NCBI GenBank assembly: GCA_022787145.1
Contig: JALFVM010000212.1
Location: 33,527 to 97,526, forward strand
Length of the DNA: 64,000 nt
Origin: Lachnospiraceae bacterium
Lineage (GTDB): Bacteria > Bacillota > Clostridia > Lachnospirales > Lachnospiraceae
Direction of reading: 5' to 3'
Shown: piece by piece, positions 9,487 to 19,040 of the stretch
Layout: every line of letters starts with the position of its first letter
How positions within the stretch are numbered: position 1 is the first letter of the stretch
Notes under the pieces: generated by a model
The model's database searches: none
What the model was told of the DNA's origin: nothing
The model's input: the letters and a program-made list of their open reading frames with translations, nothing else
Translations under genes and position numbers: made by a program

Positions 9487-10263
9487 TTATCTTAAATAAT
9501 TTTTCATCGTTCTGAGCGCATTTTTTTCCAAACGACTGACCTGCGCCTGAGAAATTCCGATTTCCTCCGATACCTCCATCTGCGTCTTTCCCTGAAAATA
9601 ACGAAGCTCTACAATTTTTCTCTCTCTGCTTCCAAGGCGATCCATCGCATTTTGCAGGGAGAGATTTTCAATCCAGTTATCCTCTTTGTTTTTTCGATCA
9701 CTGATCTGATCCATCACATAGAGCGTATCTCCTCCCTCTGTGTAGACTGGTTCGTACAAGCTAACTGGATTTTGAATCGCATCCAGTGCATACACAATCA
9801 TCTCTTTTTCGATATGAATCTCCTTTGCAATCTCGTCAATCGTAGGTTCTTTCAAATGTTCCTTCAAATAGTGCTCCTTCGCATAAATTGCTTTATAAGC
9901 AATATCACGCAGAGAACGACTAACACGAATACTGTTGTAGTCTCTCAGATACCTGCGAATTTCCCCAATAATCATAGGAACTGCATATGTGCTGAATTTC
10001 ACATCCAGTTCCGTGTTGAAATTGTCAATCGCCTTAATCAGACCAATACATCCAATCTGAAACAGATCATCCGCATTTTCATTGCTTCCGGAAAAACGCT
10101 TAATCACACTGAGCACCAAACGCAGATTACCTTTGATATACTGTTCCCTCGCCTCCCTGTCACCCTGTTTAATCCGCTTGAACAGCTCTTCCTTTTCCTC
10201 ATTGCTGAGAATCGGCAGCTTTGATGTATTTACACCACATATTTCAACCTTATTCAGTGCCAT
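9487..10263 (-). CDS. sigG: RNA polymerase sporulation sigma factor SigG
   Basis: 258 aa, as in Bacillus SigG, and similar along its whole length. The SigG N-terminal signature NKVEICGVNTSKLP is present. Region 2 contains NADDLFQIGCIGLIKAIDNF and KFSTYAVPMIIGEIRRYLRD; region 4.2 contains KTQMEVSEEIGISQAQVSRL. Sigma-G drives late forespore gene expression, so the organism very probably forms endospores. The start is ATG 10263 behind TTAGGAGGA. spoIIGA and sigE, usual upstream partners, are not adjacent; the upstream region holds gene remnants instead, which suggests a local rearrangement. Confidence 0.96.
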   Translation of the reverse strand: MALNKVEICGVNTSKLPILSNEEKEELFKRIKQGDREAREQYIKGNLRLVLSVIKRFSGSNENADDLFQIGCIGLIKAIDNFNTELDVKFSTYAVPMIIGEIRRYLRDYNSIRVSRSLRDIAYKAIYAKEHYLKEHLKEPTIDEIAKEIHIEKEMIVYALDAIQNPVSLYEPVYTEGGDTLYVMDQISDRKNKEDNWIENLSLQNAMDRLGSRERKIVELRYFQGKTQMEVSEEIGISQAQVSRLEKNALRTMKNYLR

Positions 10264-10390
10264 TTTAAGAATCCTCCTAACTACTTCATTCGTTTTGTTA
10301 GTAAAATTTTTCTCAAAATAGAATAACTTTATACGATTTCAGGCAAAATATAAAAAATAATAGTCCTTGACAAAAAGCTGTTTTCTGTTC

Positions 10391-10457
10391 AAAAAAGGTG
10401 ACCAGGGAGGTGGAAACAGGCACAAATCGTGTCTATTTCTCCCTTCCCCAGTCACCT
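10391..10457 (-). terminator. terminator downstream of the remnant region
   Basis: AGGTGAC...GTCACCT arms (10396-10402 and 10451-10457), extended by an imperfect GGGAGG-type pairing. Six As at 10391-10396 read as a U-tract on the minus strand. It was probably the terminator of the gene whose tail remains at 10466. Confidence 0.7.
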
Positions 10458-10465
10458 GTGATGTT

Positions 10466-10576
10466 TTATTTTCCAAGCAGTTCACGCTCAATGCACACTC
10501 TTGCTTCCGGTGCCTGTTTATTCATCTTTTCCGGGAATCCAAACATCGATACGCAGGCAATGTTGTCACCGCCGAC
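10466..10576 (-). pseudogene. C-terminal remnant of an unidentified gene
   Basis: An open minus frame without a start. Its last residues read GGDNIACVSMFGFPEKMNKQ and end in CIERELLGK before TAA at 10466-10468. It has protein-like composition and is directly followed by a terminator, so it looks like the authentic 3' end of a lost gene. Upstream it runs straight into the LacI fragment in another frame. I do not recognise the family. Confidence 0.45.
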
Positions 10577-10895
10577 TTTCTTCTATCATCTTTCTCATCA
10601 GCGCAATGACTGCCCCTGCGTTGACTCCTTCCACTTCATGGATATCCACAGTTACTCCAAGCGCCTCTACCTCCTGCTTCGCTGCCTGGATTCCCTGCAG
10701 AACCTGCTGCATAAAGGGAGTCTCTGATGACTGCAGGATCACCCCGATCTTCAGTTTCTTTCCCGCCATCACGAGTGCTCTTCCCGCAAGACTCGGCTGA
10801 TATCCCATTTCCTGCGCAATCTTTCGGATTCGTTCTGCTACTTCCGGCCTGATTCGGCCTCTGTTGTTCAATGCCCGGTCTACTGTCCCCCTGTC
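10566..10895 (-). pseudogene. LacI-family regulator fragment, truncated at both ends
   Basis: The frame reads DRGTVDRALNNRGRIRPEVA, the second helix and hinge of a LacI helix-turn-helix, then GYQPSLAGRALVMAGKKLKI and about 60 residues of the periplasmic-binding-like domain. The first roughly 18 residues of the DNA-binding domain are absent: the frame begins immediately after, and in phase with, the TAG stop of the arylsulfotransferase-like gene. The fragment ends at EESRR and runs into the tail of another gene. Two deletions have therefore left a chimera, unlikely to bind DNA. The 632 bp from 10264 to 10895 contain no intact gene. Confidence 0.8.
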
Positions 10896-12518
10896 CTATT
10901 TGAACCAATAATTATTGTATTCGTATTTTTTGATTCGATAAATCCATTTTTCCCCGGTGAATTTCAGTTTTTGAATCAACTGGTTATTCTGATCGAATTC
11001 CGCAACTGCCAGCGCGCCGCCGCTGTCTACAATCAGATTGCCGTCTTTGTGCTGCACACTGCTGACGAATCCTGAATAATCTACCGGAAGAGAATCGACC
11101 AGTTCAAATGTTCTCGCATTCTCATCAACGAGATATTTGTAATAGTAGGATGGATTTCCTTGGGAATCCACCGCGATTCCTGTATCATAATAATTGTCAT
11201 CGGCCGACCAGTCGTATTCTTTTCTCGCCAGAGAGTACGTATTGTTGTTGTTAAACATTTCCAGGTAATACTGGCCTTCTTCCAGCGAATCGTCTGGTAC
11301 ATAAAGAACAGAGTGCTGTCCTGCCTGAAGGCAAAATTCTCCTTTCTGCGTCAGAAGAAGATCCTCATATCCACTTCCTGCCCAGAAATTGTCAGATCCA
11401 ATCATGTAACGCACGCTTGGATTGTCGTAAACATCCTCGATATAGATAATGGTTGAGGTCTCGCGTGCACTGACGATTAAATCATCGCCATCCACCAGCG
11501 CAAGAGAATTCAGATGCATCCAATCCAGCACTTCTGCACCTTCTGGTTTGGTGGATGCTGCCAGATAATCCGGAAACAGATCACAAAGATTCACAATCTC
11601 TGTCACAGCTCCAGTCTCAAGGTTCATAGAGACAATGCTGTCATCTTTCGTTTCTTCTCCCACACGACTGGCAAGAATGATCAGATCGTCTTTTGTCCCA
11701 AAATCATAATCATGATGCAGTGTGAAATTCCCCATATTGTATACACGGGTCACTTCTCCTGTTCGATCCAGGCACGCCATCTGCTTATTTGAAATGCTGT
11801 AATACATTCCCGTCTCGTTAAAAATCATTTCATGAGAACGGAAATTGATGATTGGAATCTCTGCACGAATCACACCGTCATTGTCATAGATTCCCACGTA
11901 ATCCTCTTCCATGGATTCCTCAGATGAATCATTTCCAAGAACGGTATACAGGCCATCCGCCAGCTTTTCCTTGCTCTCCCCCTTCTCTGCGACCGCCTGC
12001 ACAGAACCAAGAGAGTTGAGAAGATTCGGGGCATCGTAAGTGAATGTATAAGATCCCAGTTTCTTTCCATTTCCGTCCTCTGCTGTCAGGCAGATAGTGT
12101 TGGTCACTCCGGGCACACACCCGATCAGCATATATTCATGTTCTGTTGTCAGATTGTTTTCGCCCTCGTTGTACAGTGTCCTGGTGAAATCACCATACCC
12201 CTCCGCTGACACGGTATACTGAATCTGTGCCTTCTCTTTCGTCGTAAAATACAGATAAAGTCCCGTTGTGTTTGTTCTGTATGGATTTGCTACAACCAGA
12301 GGATTTGCGAAATCATGTTTTTCTTTCTTTTTCTCATCCAGCTGTTTGCTTATATTTTTCTGAAAATTACTGGAATAAATCTGCGCATTATTTTCATAGC
12401 TGTTCTCTACTTCTGTCAATGGCGATTCTTTAGCCACCACATCTTTTGCCGCACCGCAGCCCGTCATAGCCATGATAGAGACTGCCGCCATCGCTCCTAA
12501 CCATAATTTTTTCATCAT
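10896..12518 (-). CDS. arylsulfate sulfotransferase-like lipoprotein
   Basis: 540 aa from ATG 12518 (GAGGAG 5 nt upstream; the in-frame ATG 12530 lacks a site). The N-terminus is a lipoprotein signal: two Lys, a hydrophobic stretch, then MTGC with the lipid cysteine at residue 21. The mature part resembles AssT (PF05935), with NFTLHHDYDFGTKDDLIILA and DWMHLNSLALVDGDDLIVSA carrying the His residues expected in the beta-propeller active site. AssT enzymes move sulfate between phenolic compounds without PAPS, outside the cytoplasm. Unlike E. coli AssT there is no dsbL/dsbI nearby. It lies just downstream of DUF4317 and ends where a LacI remnant begins. Substrate unknown. Confidence 0.78.
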   Translation of the reverse strand: MMKKLWLGAMAAVSIMAMTGCGAAKDVVAKESPLTEVENSYENNAQIYSSNFQKNISKQLDEKKKEKHDFANPLVVANPYRTNTTGLYLYFTTKEKAQIQYTVSAEGYGDFTRTLYNEGENNLTTEHEYMLIGCVPGVTNTICLTAEDGNGKKLGSYTFTYDAPNLLNSLGSVQAVAEKGESKEKLADGLYTVLGNDSSEESMEEDYVGIYDNDGVIRAEIPIINFRSHEMIFNETGMYYSISNKQMACLDRTGEVTRVYNMGNFTLHHDYDFGTKDDLIILASRVGEETKDDSIVSMNLETGAVTEIVNLCDLFPDYLAASTKPEGAEVLDWMHLNSLALVDGDDLIVSARETSTIIYIEDVYDNPSVRYMIGSDNFWAGSGYEDLLLTQKGEFCLQAGQHSVLYVPDDSLEEGQYYLEMFNNNNTYSLARKEYDWSADDNYYDTGIAVDSQGNPSYYYKYLVDENARTFELVDSLPVDYSGFVSSVQHKDGNLIVDSGGALAVAEFDQNNQLIQKLKFTGEKWIYRIKKYEYNNYWFK

Positions 12519-12535
12519 TCTGCTCCTCATTTGTT

Positions 12536-13696
12536 TTATTTTTCTGTCTCTTCTTTCTGTTTTTTCTGACTTTTCATCGTCAATGCCTGGATCCCATTGA
12601 CCTCAATGTAATCATCCACCGGAATCACAAGACATTTTTTTCCATCAATCATCTTTGTCTCCACCAGATCCATCCTCTCCGGACTCACCTGAATCACCAC
12701 ATCCGGTGTTTCAATATGAACTTTTTTGACGGCTGTAAGATTCGATGCCAGAAAAGTCTGATTTTCACCCACGATTTCCTGAAATTCTTCTTCAAAATTT
12801 TGAATTTTTTCATCAGGAGCGCCGCTCTGCTCCAGAAGAATTTTCACATCCCGCCCGGTCAACTCCACAGGATCCGGAGATTCTTTGGCTTCCTCCATCC
12901 ATTCATGGAGATTTTCATGGAGATTGCGAATCGTCTCATAATCACAATCCTCCCCTAACGTCTCCGTAATCACATTTTGGAAGGTTTCCAGCTGTCCTTT
13001 CGCACTCATCGGCAAACGGCACCCCAGCACATGATTGATGAAATCCTCCTGCAGTACCTCCGGCTGTTTGGAATAATAAAGAAGATTATGAATATCTGTA
13101 CTCCTGTCATGAAAAGCAGGAAATAAAAATCCCTTGGCCGGCGGATCAATCAGCCAGTCACGGACACGGCCTTCAATATTATTTTTCTCAGGATTATAGC
13201 ACAATCCGGCTTTTGACAGGTTCACCGGGCAAATGCTGCATAGAATAAAGTCAAATACCTCATCCGACGCATCAAACATTTCCTCATTAGAAGTGCTTTT
13301 TCCCGGAATATCATACACTGCATGGATGAGAAGAATCAGATAATTCTCTCCATATATGTAATTTTCAATCACCTGGTCGTAAAATTGTTCCAGAAGGGCA
13401 TCGTCTTTCAGCCCGCTGCTTCGAAGTTCCATGAGAAAATGCTGTCTTCCGTCCGGCATTTCCTGCTCCAGAGGAAATTCCATATTCAAAAGATTTTTTC
13501 CGATAGTTCCAGACAAGGTCTTTTTGAAAATCTCACAGTATTTGAAAACTTCTTCCTCCGGCAAAGTCAAAAACAGCTCCGCCAGCTCCATCCTTTTATT
13601 TTTCTCACCATCCACGTAGCAGCCACAGATACGGTCAATGCTGCTTCGTTCCGGTGTAAACTGTTTCTTAATCTCTGTAATTTCTTTTTTATTCAT
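12536..13696 (-). CDS. DUF4317-family protein
   Basis: 386 aa, cytoplasmic (no signal or membrane segment). The start MNKKEITEIKKQFTPERSSI and the early IDRICGCYVDGEKNKR segment are what I recall of the DUF4317 family, common in Clostridia and of unknown function. The C-terminus is charged, with a KKQKEETEK tail. The start is ATG 13696 behind CAGGAG. It lies 17 bp upstream of the arylsulfotransferase-like gene on the same strand and may be co-transcribed with it, although a functional link is not evident. Confidence 0.8.
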   Translation of the reverse strand: MNKKEITEIKKQFTPERSSIDRICGCYVDGEKNKRMELAELFLTLPEEEVFKYCEIFKKTLSGTIGKNLLNMEFPLEQEMPDGRQHFLMELRSSGLKDDALLEQFYDQVIENYIYGENYLILLIHAVYDIPGKSTSNEEMFDASDEVFDFILCSICPVNLSKAGLCYNPEKNNIEGRVRDWLIDPPAKGFLFPAFHDRSTDIHNLLYYSKQPEVLQEDFINHVLGCRLPMSAKGQLETFQNVITETLGEDCDYETIRNLHENLHEWMEEAKESPDPVELTGRDVKILLEQSGAPDEKIQNFEEEFQEIVGENQTFLASNLTAVKKVHIETPDVVIQVSPERMDLVETKMIDGKKCLVIPVDDYIEVNGIQALTMKSQKKQKEETEK

Positions 13697-13759
13697 AAAT
13701 ACAAACTCCTGTTCTATCTATAGCAGTTCAATCATGCACGCAAGGCAGTACTTCACACG

Positions 13760-13799
13760 AGTGTTCTGACAAGTTGATCTATCCACTTGTCAGAACACT
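13760..13799 (-). terminator. perfect hairpin just downstream of recO
   Basis: AGTGTTCTGACAAGT and its exact complement form a 15-bp stem with a 10-nt loop, 4 bp after the recO stop. There is no clear U-tract on the minus strand, so it may stabilise the mRNA end rather than be a strong intrinsic terminator. Confidence 0.55.
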
Positions 13800-13803
13800 A
13801 AGA

Positions 13804-14547
13804 TTACAACATCATCTCCAGAATACTCTGACTTTTGAGTCTGCGGTCCAGCTGCCAGGTCATCCATCTGGAGATAAAATGATCCAGTCTTTTCTGCACC
13901 TGCTGCGACACTGCAAATGTATACAGACGGCTCACTGGTACATGAATGATGTACTGCATCGCATAAAGTGTGGATTCATCCACAGCTTCGCTGTCTTTTT
14001 GGTTTTTTGCACAGTCTGTACACAACATCCCTTTTTTATTTTCTGAAAAATGTGTCAGATTTTCTGTCGCAGAGCAGGCAGCGCAGGAAAACATCTGCGG
14101 ATACTCTCCTTGAATCACCAACATTCGAAGTTCAAAAATTCTTCGGATCAACCGGTCATCAATATGCGGATTCAAAAGAGCCTTGACTGTGACATAAAGA
14201 AGATTAATCATCTGCATTTCATCTGCATTTTCTTTTCCATAGTAATCTGCAAGCTCCAGAAAATAAAAGCCATAGTAGATACCCGGCTGTACACCTGCAA
14301 GCTCCGCAAAGTAATGCTTCACCGATGCCTGCGTCAGATTGTAGCTGCTTCGTCCCTCATACAGAGAAAATGTCCCAAATACAAAAGGATTGCAGACAGA
14401 CAGAAGAGGACTGTTGGCACGTCTTGCACCACGGACAAAAGCGGAGATTTTTCCCCGCTCTTTCGTCAATAACACTACTCGTTTGTCATATTCTCCAATC
14501 GGCATGGCAGATAATACCACGCCTGTTACTGTAATCAAATCCGACAT
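13804..14547 (-). CDS. recO: DNA repair protein RecO
   Basis: 247 aa, typical length. The N-terminal OB fold (TGVVLSAMPIGEYDKRVVLL, KERGKISAFVRGARRANSPL) is followed by a helical domain and a four-cysteine zinc site (FSCAACSA...GMLCTDCAKN). RecO loads RecA on SSB-coated single-stranded DNA with RecR. It lies 9 bp downstream of era, the conserved era-recO order of Firmicutes. The Shine-Dalgarno is weak (AAGG then ATG 14547), suggesting coupling to era. Confidence 0.95.
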   Translation of the reverse strand: MSDLITVTGVVLSAMPIGEYDKRVVLLTKERGKISAFVRGARRANSPLLSVCNPFVFGTFSLYEGRSSYNLTQASVKHYFAELAGVQPGIYYGFYFLELADYYGKENADEMQMINLLYVTVKALLNPHIDDRLIRRIFELRMLVIQGEYPQMFSCAACSATENLTHFSENKKGMLCTDCAKNQKDSEAVDESTLYAMQYIIHVPVSRLYTFAVSQQVQKRLDHFISRWMTWQLDRRLKSQSILEMML

Positions 14548-14556
14548 CCTGTAACC

Positions 14557-15462
14557 TTAAATCTCTTTCTTATCATATCCGAAGTTTTTCACCAGGAAAT
14601 CGCTGTCTCTCCAATCTTTCTTCACCTTTACCCAGAGCTTGAGATTGACTTTCTGTTCCAGCATACGTTCAATCTCAAAGCGAGCATTGCTTCCAATTTT
14701 TTTGAGCATCGTTCCCTGTTTTCCGATAATAATCCCCTTATGAGAATCTCTCTCACAGATAATGGTCGCATCGATATCGACAATTCTGCCATCCGGACGT
14801 TCCTTCATCCGGTCAATCGCAACTGCGATTCCGTGCGGAACTTCCTCATTCAGCGCATGAAGTGCTTTTTCGCGGATCAGCTCCGCAACGATTTGCCTCT
14901 GCGGCTGGTCTGTGACAGTATCTTCGTCATAATATTGCGGTCCATAAGGAAGATATTTAAATATAGCATCGATAACATCATGCGTATTATTTCCGCGCAG
15001 CGCAGAGGTCGCAATGATCTCCTCAAAATTTCCTGCACGGCTGTATGCCTCGATGGACTGTGCAACCTGTTCCTTTTTTATTGTATCTGTCTTATTGATG
15101 ACAAGGATTACCGGAACCTTCACCATAGAAAGCTGTTCGGCAATGCGGCGGTCTCCGCCGCCGACTGCCGTATCCGGTTCCACCAGCCAGACAATGACAT
15201 CCACTTCCTTTAACGTTCTCTGAGCTACCGTCACCATGTACTCGCCCAGTTTATTTTTTGCTTTGTGAATTCCCGGCGTATCCAGAAAGACAATCTGCCC
15301 TTCGTCGCAGGTGTACACAGTCTGTATTTTATTTCTGGTTGTCTGTGGTTTGTTAGATGTTATGGCAATCTTCTGCCCGATCAGGCGATTCATCAGCGTG
15401 GATTTTCCCACATTGGGTCGCCCGATCAGTGCCACAAAACCAGATTTGTAATTTTCTCTCAT
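14557..15462 (-). CDS. era: GTPase Era
   Basis: 301 aa. The GTPase motifs are G1 GRPNVGKSTLMNRL, G3 FLDTPGIHKAKNK and G4 VINKTDT, followed by a C-terminal KH domain (IIGKQGTMLKKIGSNARFEI). Era assists maturation of the 30S subunit and its 16S rRNA 3' end. The start is ATG 15462 behind AGGAGG. Its ATGA overlaps the stop of the upstream M16C peptidase gene by 4 nt, so translation is probably coupled. Confidence 0.97.
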   Translation of the reverse strand: MRENYKSGFVALIGRPNVGKSTLMNRLIGQKIAITSNKPQTTRNKIQTVYTCDEGQIVFLDTPGIHKAKNKLGEYMVTVAQRTLKEVDVIVWLVEPDTAVGGGDRRIAEQLSMVKVPVILVINKTDTIKKEQVAQSIEAYSRAGNFEEIIATSALRGNNTHDVIDAIFKYLPYGPQYYDEDTVTDQPQRQIVAELIREKALHALNEEVPHGIAVAIDRMKERPDGRIVDIDATIICERDSHKGIIIGKQGTMLKKIGSNARFEIERMLEQKVNLKLWVKVKKDWRDSDFLVKNFGYDKKEI

Positions 15463-18389
15463 GCTTCCTCCTGACCAATGAGATGCTTTGTCTCATGGAA
15501 TAATTCTTTGTTCTTCTCGATTGCTTCCTCTCCGCCGATTACACAGATATCCCCGTCCTGCAAAATGGCTCTTACAAGCGGTGCAAGCGCGCGGATATCC
15601 TCCGACTGTGCATCAAGGATCTGATTCCTCTCTTTTTGCAGTTCTTCCTCCGTAATTCCCATCAAATATGCAGCCATAGAGAACTGTCCCTGCATCTTTG
15701 GCGTCTTTGGCACATCCATGCCGCTAACCGTTCCGATGATATACTTTGTCATAGCACGCTCATCTGCCTGAAAATGCTCCAGATAATCAGGAATTCCGGC
15801 ATATACATCCAGCGTATTTTTCAGATTCGGATCGCGATAGGATACGAAATAACTTTCTCCATTGCGCTTAAATCCGCTCATACAGCCATAAGCACCGCCC
15901 TTGACACGAATATTGTTCCACAGGTAATCATAGCTGAGAATCAGTTTAAGAATCTGCAAAGCACCTGTGTATTGCATTCCATCTTTGGCAAAATTACCTA
16001 CCTGTGCCACATACTGTACCTGACCGGCTGTCATAAATCCTTCGTTGCTGTTCGGACAGTATGTGGACTGTACAGCCGGCTGCATCTGTCCCTCATGAGG
16101 AAGCGCTTCTTTCAGGCGCGCCATCTGCGTCTCTACCTTTTGGCAGATCTCTTCGTCCCCGGTAAAGCTGACCATCAGATTTTCACTGAAAAACAGCAGA
16201 CGCATCAATTTCTGCAATTTTTCCTTCAACTCATCCTTACGACGGTCAAATTCTGTCTCCAGTTTCTCCAGAAACTGGTAATACGCAATTCCGGACGTCT
16301 GCTCCTGCATCCAGGCAAGTGCAGAGTGATACGACAATGCTCTCTGTACGGCAGAAGAATGCCCCGCACTTGGGATTCCCTCCTGCAGTCTGGATTTGAG
16401 ACGTGCAATGATCTCATAAAGGCGCTTGTCATCTTCCAGACTGGACGTAAACAGGATTTCATGGATCATATCAAAAACAAAGTCTAACCGACTGTTCAAC
16501 GCTTTTGCCCGGATTCCAAAATAAGCCATTTCTTCTCCTGTCTTTTTACGGAAAAATTCTGTGCCGCAGGAGATTCCGCCGGTATTGGCGTTGATCTCAT
16601 TAAACAATTCGCTGTACGTGTAACGCCCTGTATCTACATAACCGAGTACTGACTTGAGAATGCCGACATACGGAAGCAATTCTGTTGGAATCTTTTTAAA
16701 ATCAAAGTAAAGATTCAAATAAGCAATTCCATTTGTCTCCACAGGATGATAAACAAGCAGGGAATCACCCACAAACCGCTCCTCGTTGTCTATCTTCCCA
16801 ATCTCCCTCTTAATATCTTTTCTTGTCAGCATCGGAATGCTCTCAAGTGCCTCTGGATTTTCTTCTGTCTCCTGATATGCCTTCAGATCGGCTGTTTTCT
16901 GTACCAGAAGCGCAATTTCTTCCTGAGACAGACTATCTTTGTAATCCTGCAGTTTTTCTTCTGTCTGCCTGTCTCTTTTTGCTGTCAGTCCACGTTCCGG
17001 ATTCAGAGTGATGTATGCTGCATGTGTATTCTCAATCAGCCATGTTTGCACAAGCTTCTCAAAATAACCCGTCTTCACTTCTTTTTTCAGTTTATCAAAG
17101 ATATCAAGGAGCATGACCTCCTGAAATGGCATATTGTCGTCGTACAGCCAGGTTCCGAACACATCCAGCCCGTACATCAATCCCTTCGGGTAGGAAGAAT
17201 AGTCCGCCTCGCGGAAACGAAATTCCATAAAATTGATGCCGGCCTCCAGCGCTTTCGGCTGGATTCCATCACGCACAATTTTTTCCAGTGTCTTATTGAT
17301 CACCTGACGGAACTTCTCTTTATCCTCTTTGTTCGCATTTTTCGCCACGAGCGTAAATGTCGGCTGATAGATACCGTCATCGTACGAACCATAGACGTCC
17401 TTGCCGATGCCCGCATCCAAAAGTGCCTGCTTCAGTGGAGCTCCCGGCGCACTCAAAAGAGCGTAATCTAACACCTGAAATGCCACACTCAATTCTGTAT
17501 CAAGACTGTTGCCAATTACCGCATGAAACGACAGATACGTATTTTCGGACAGACTTTCATTTTCCAGAATTGGATAGAAAAATTCTATATCTTTGCGTTT
17601 TTCAAAGGCTTTTTGCAGAGAAATCTCGGAATGAATCTCTTTTGCGTCAAAAGCACTTAAATATTCCCGGTCAATAAACTGCAATTTTTCTTCCATATCC
17701 ATCTTTCCATACAGATAAATGTAGCTGTTGGATGGATGGTAATATTTTCTGTGGAAATCAAGGAACTGTTCATAAGTCAGATCTGGGATATACTGCGGAT
17801 CTCCGCCGGATTCTACTCCATAAGGAGTATCCGGAAACAGAACATTCATTGCCTGTCTCTCCAGCAATTCATCTGCGGAAGAAAAGACGCCTTTCATCTC
17901 ATTATAAACCACACCATTATAAGTCAATGGCTGATCTTCTGCTTCCAGCTGGTAGCTCCAGCCTTCCTGCCAAAAGATTTCCTCTTTCTCATAAATATTC
18001 GGAAAAAATACGGCATCCAGATACACATGCATCAGATTCTGAAAATCCTGATCATTGCAGCTGGCCACCGGATACATCGTTTTATCCGGAAAGGTCATCG
18101 CATTTAAAAAGGTATTTAAAGATCCCTTTACCAGTTCTACAAAAGGATCTTTCAACGGAAAATGTTTCGATCCGCACAGCACGCTGTGCTCCAGAATATG
18201 GGCAACTCCCGTACTGTCTTCCGGCGGCGTGCGAAACGCAATATTAAACACTTTGTTCTCATCATCATTCTCAATGAGCATGACTCTTGCGCCACTCTTT
18301 TTATGACAAAGGAGATATCCTTTTGAATGGATATCCCCCAGAGTCGTCTCTTTGATTAATTCATAAGCTGGTATATGACTTATATTCAT
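15459..18389 (-). CDS. M16C-family metallopeptidase (PreP/Cym1-like)
   Basis: 976 aa from ATG 18389; an upstream in-frame ATG at 18407 lacks a ribosome site. Two homologous peptidase halves are expected. The inverted zinc motif HxxEH is in STGVAHILEHSVLCGSKHFP, and the distal Glu lies in YNEMKGVFSSADELLERQAM. Family members degrade unfolded peptides in a closed chamber. No signal peptide is present, so it is presumably cytoplasmic. It overlaps era by 4 nt and is preceded by an unknown 205-aa protein 21 bp upstream. Confidence 0.92.
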   Translation of the reverse strand: MNISHIPAYELIKETTLGDIHSKGYLLCHKKSGARVMLIENDDENKVFNIAFRTPPEDSTGVAHILEHSVLCGSKHFPLKDPFVELVKGSLNTFLNAMTFPDKTMYPVASCNDQDFQNLMHVYLDAVFFPNIYEKEEIFWQEGWSYQLEAEDQPLTYNGVVYNEMKGVFSSADELLERQAMNVLFPDTPYGVESGGDPQYIPDLTYEQFLDFHRKYYHPSNSYIYLYGKMDMEEKLQFIDREYLSAFDAKEIHSEISLQKAFEKRKDIEFFYPILENESLSENTYLSFHAVIGNSLDTELSVAFQVLDYALLSAPGAPLKQALLDAGIGKDVYGSYDDGIYQPTFTLVAKNANKEDKEKFRQVINKTLEKIVRDGIQPKALEAGINFMEFRFREADYSSYPKGLMYGLDVFGTWLYDDNMPFQEVMLLDIFDKLKKEVKTGYFEKLVQTWLIENTHAAYITLNPERGLTAKRDRQTEEKLQDYKDSLSQEEIALLVQKTADLKAYQETEENPEALESIPMLTRKDIKREIGKIDNEERFVGDSLLVYHPVETNGIAYLNLYFDFKKIPTELLPYVGILKSVLGYVDTGRYTYSELFNEINANTGGISCGTEFFRKKTGEEMAYFGIRAKALNSRLDFVFDMIHEILFTSSLEDDKRLYEIIARLKSRLQEGIPSAGHSSAVQRALSYHSALAWMQEQTSGIAYYQFLEKLETEFDRRKDELKEKLQKLMRLLFFSENLMVSFTGDEEICQKVETQMARLKEALPHEGQMQPAVQSTYCPNSNEGFMTAGQVQYVAQVGNFAKDGMQYTGALQILKLILSYDYLWNNIRVKGGAYGCMSGFKRNGESYFVSYRDPNLKNTLDVYAGIPDYLEHFQADERAMTKYIIGTVSGMDVPKTPKMQGQFSMAAYLMGITEEELQKERNQILDAQSEDIRALAPLVRAILQDGDICVIGGEEAIEKNKELFHETKHLIGQEEA

Positions 18390-18410
18390 CACCTTGGTTA
18401 CTCCCATCTG

Positions 18411-19028
18411 TTATTTTAATTGTTTGATTTTCTCCTGCAGAATTTCCCGGCTGTCCGGCAGAATATCTCCCAGAGCATCACAGGCAGCCTGTGTCAGCAA
18501 AGAAAATTCATTTTCCATCTTGACCTGTCTCGGCATGACAAATGCAACCTGATACACATCCTGAATCAGTTTTCCCTGAAGCTGCTCCTCCTTGAGAGAA
18601 ATCATTCCCATAAACGCAGAACTGTAATTTCTGTCACTCATACTGGAAGTAATATAAAGCGCAGCCATATGGTAAAACTCCCGATAAAGAAGTTCTCTGG
18701 CCGTCTCTCCAAGCTCTGTATATTTTTTAATACCAAGCTTATTGATTGCTCTTGTCAGTTCTTTTTTGGCACTGCGATTTCCAAAAAATCCGCTGCTGCT
18801 GTTCACCAGCATTTTCATATTCATCCACAGGCCAATGTAACTGTCCGCCAGATCTCCATCCTTTCTCTGATTTTTTCCTCCGTAGCGCAATCCAAACAAT
18901 TCTCTGCGCATCTGGTTCTCCTCGCCATCATTCTGATCCAGCAAAGACTCCAGAATCTTCTTTCTCTTTTTGGGACTTTGCTCTTTATAATAATCATTTA
19001 CGGTGAATACTTTTTTCTCTTCTGTCAT
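18411..19028 (-). CDS. conserved hypothetical protein (possibly DUF6553)
   Basis: 205 aa, cytoplasmic, mostly helical and rich in charged residues. It starts MTEEKKVFTVNDYYKEQSPK behind AAAGGAG. A central basic region (GGKNQRKDGDLADSYIG, NRSAKKELTRAINKLGIKKY) is followed by a helical C-terminus. It resembles a small Lachnospiraceae family that I believe is called DUF6553, but I am not certain. It lies between glf (12 bp upstream) and the M16C peptidase gene on the same strand, and is probably in that operon. Function unknown. Confidence 0.65.
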   Translation of the reverse strand: MTEEKKVFTVNDYYKEQSPKKRKKILESLLDQNDGEENQMRRELFGLRYGGKNQRKDGDLADSYIGLWMNMKMLVNSSSGFFGNRSAKKELTRAINKLGIKKYTELGETARELLYREFYHMAALYITSSMSDRNYSSAFMGMISLKEEQLQGKLIQDVYQVAFVMPRQVKMENEFSLLTQAACDALGDILPDSREILQEKIKQLK

Positions 19029-19040
19029 CAGGAGTCTCCT

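Noticed and set aside
10398..10800. Plus-strand frames over the remnant region
   Set aside because: They run antisense to the LacI remnant and terminator and show no family motifs.
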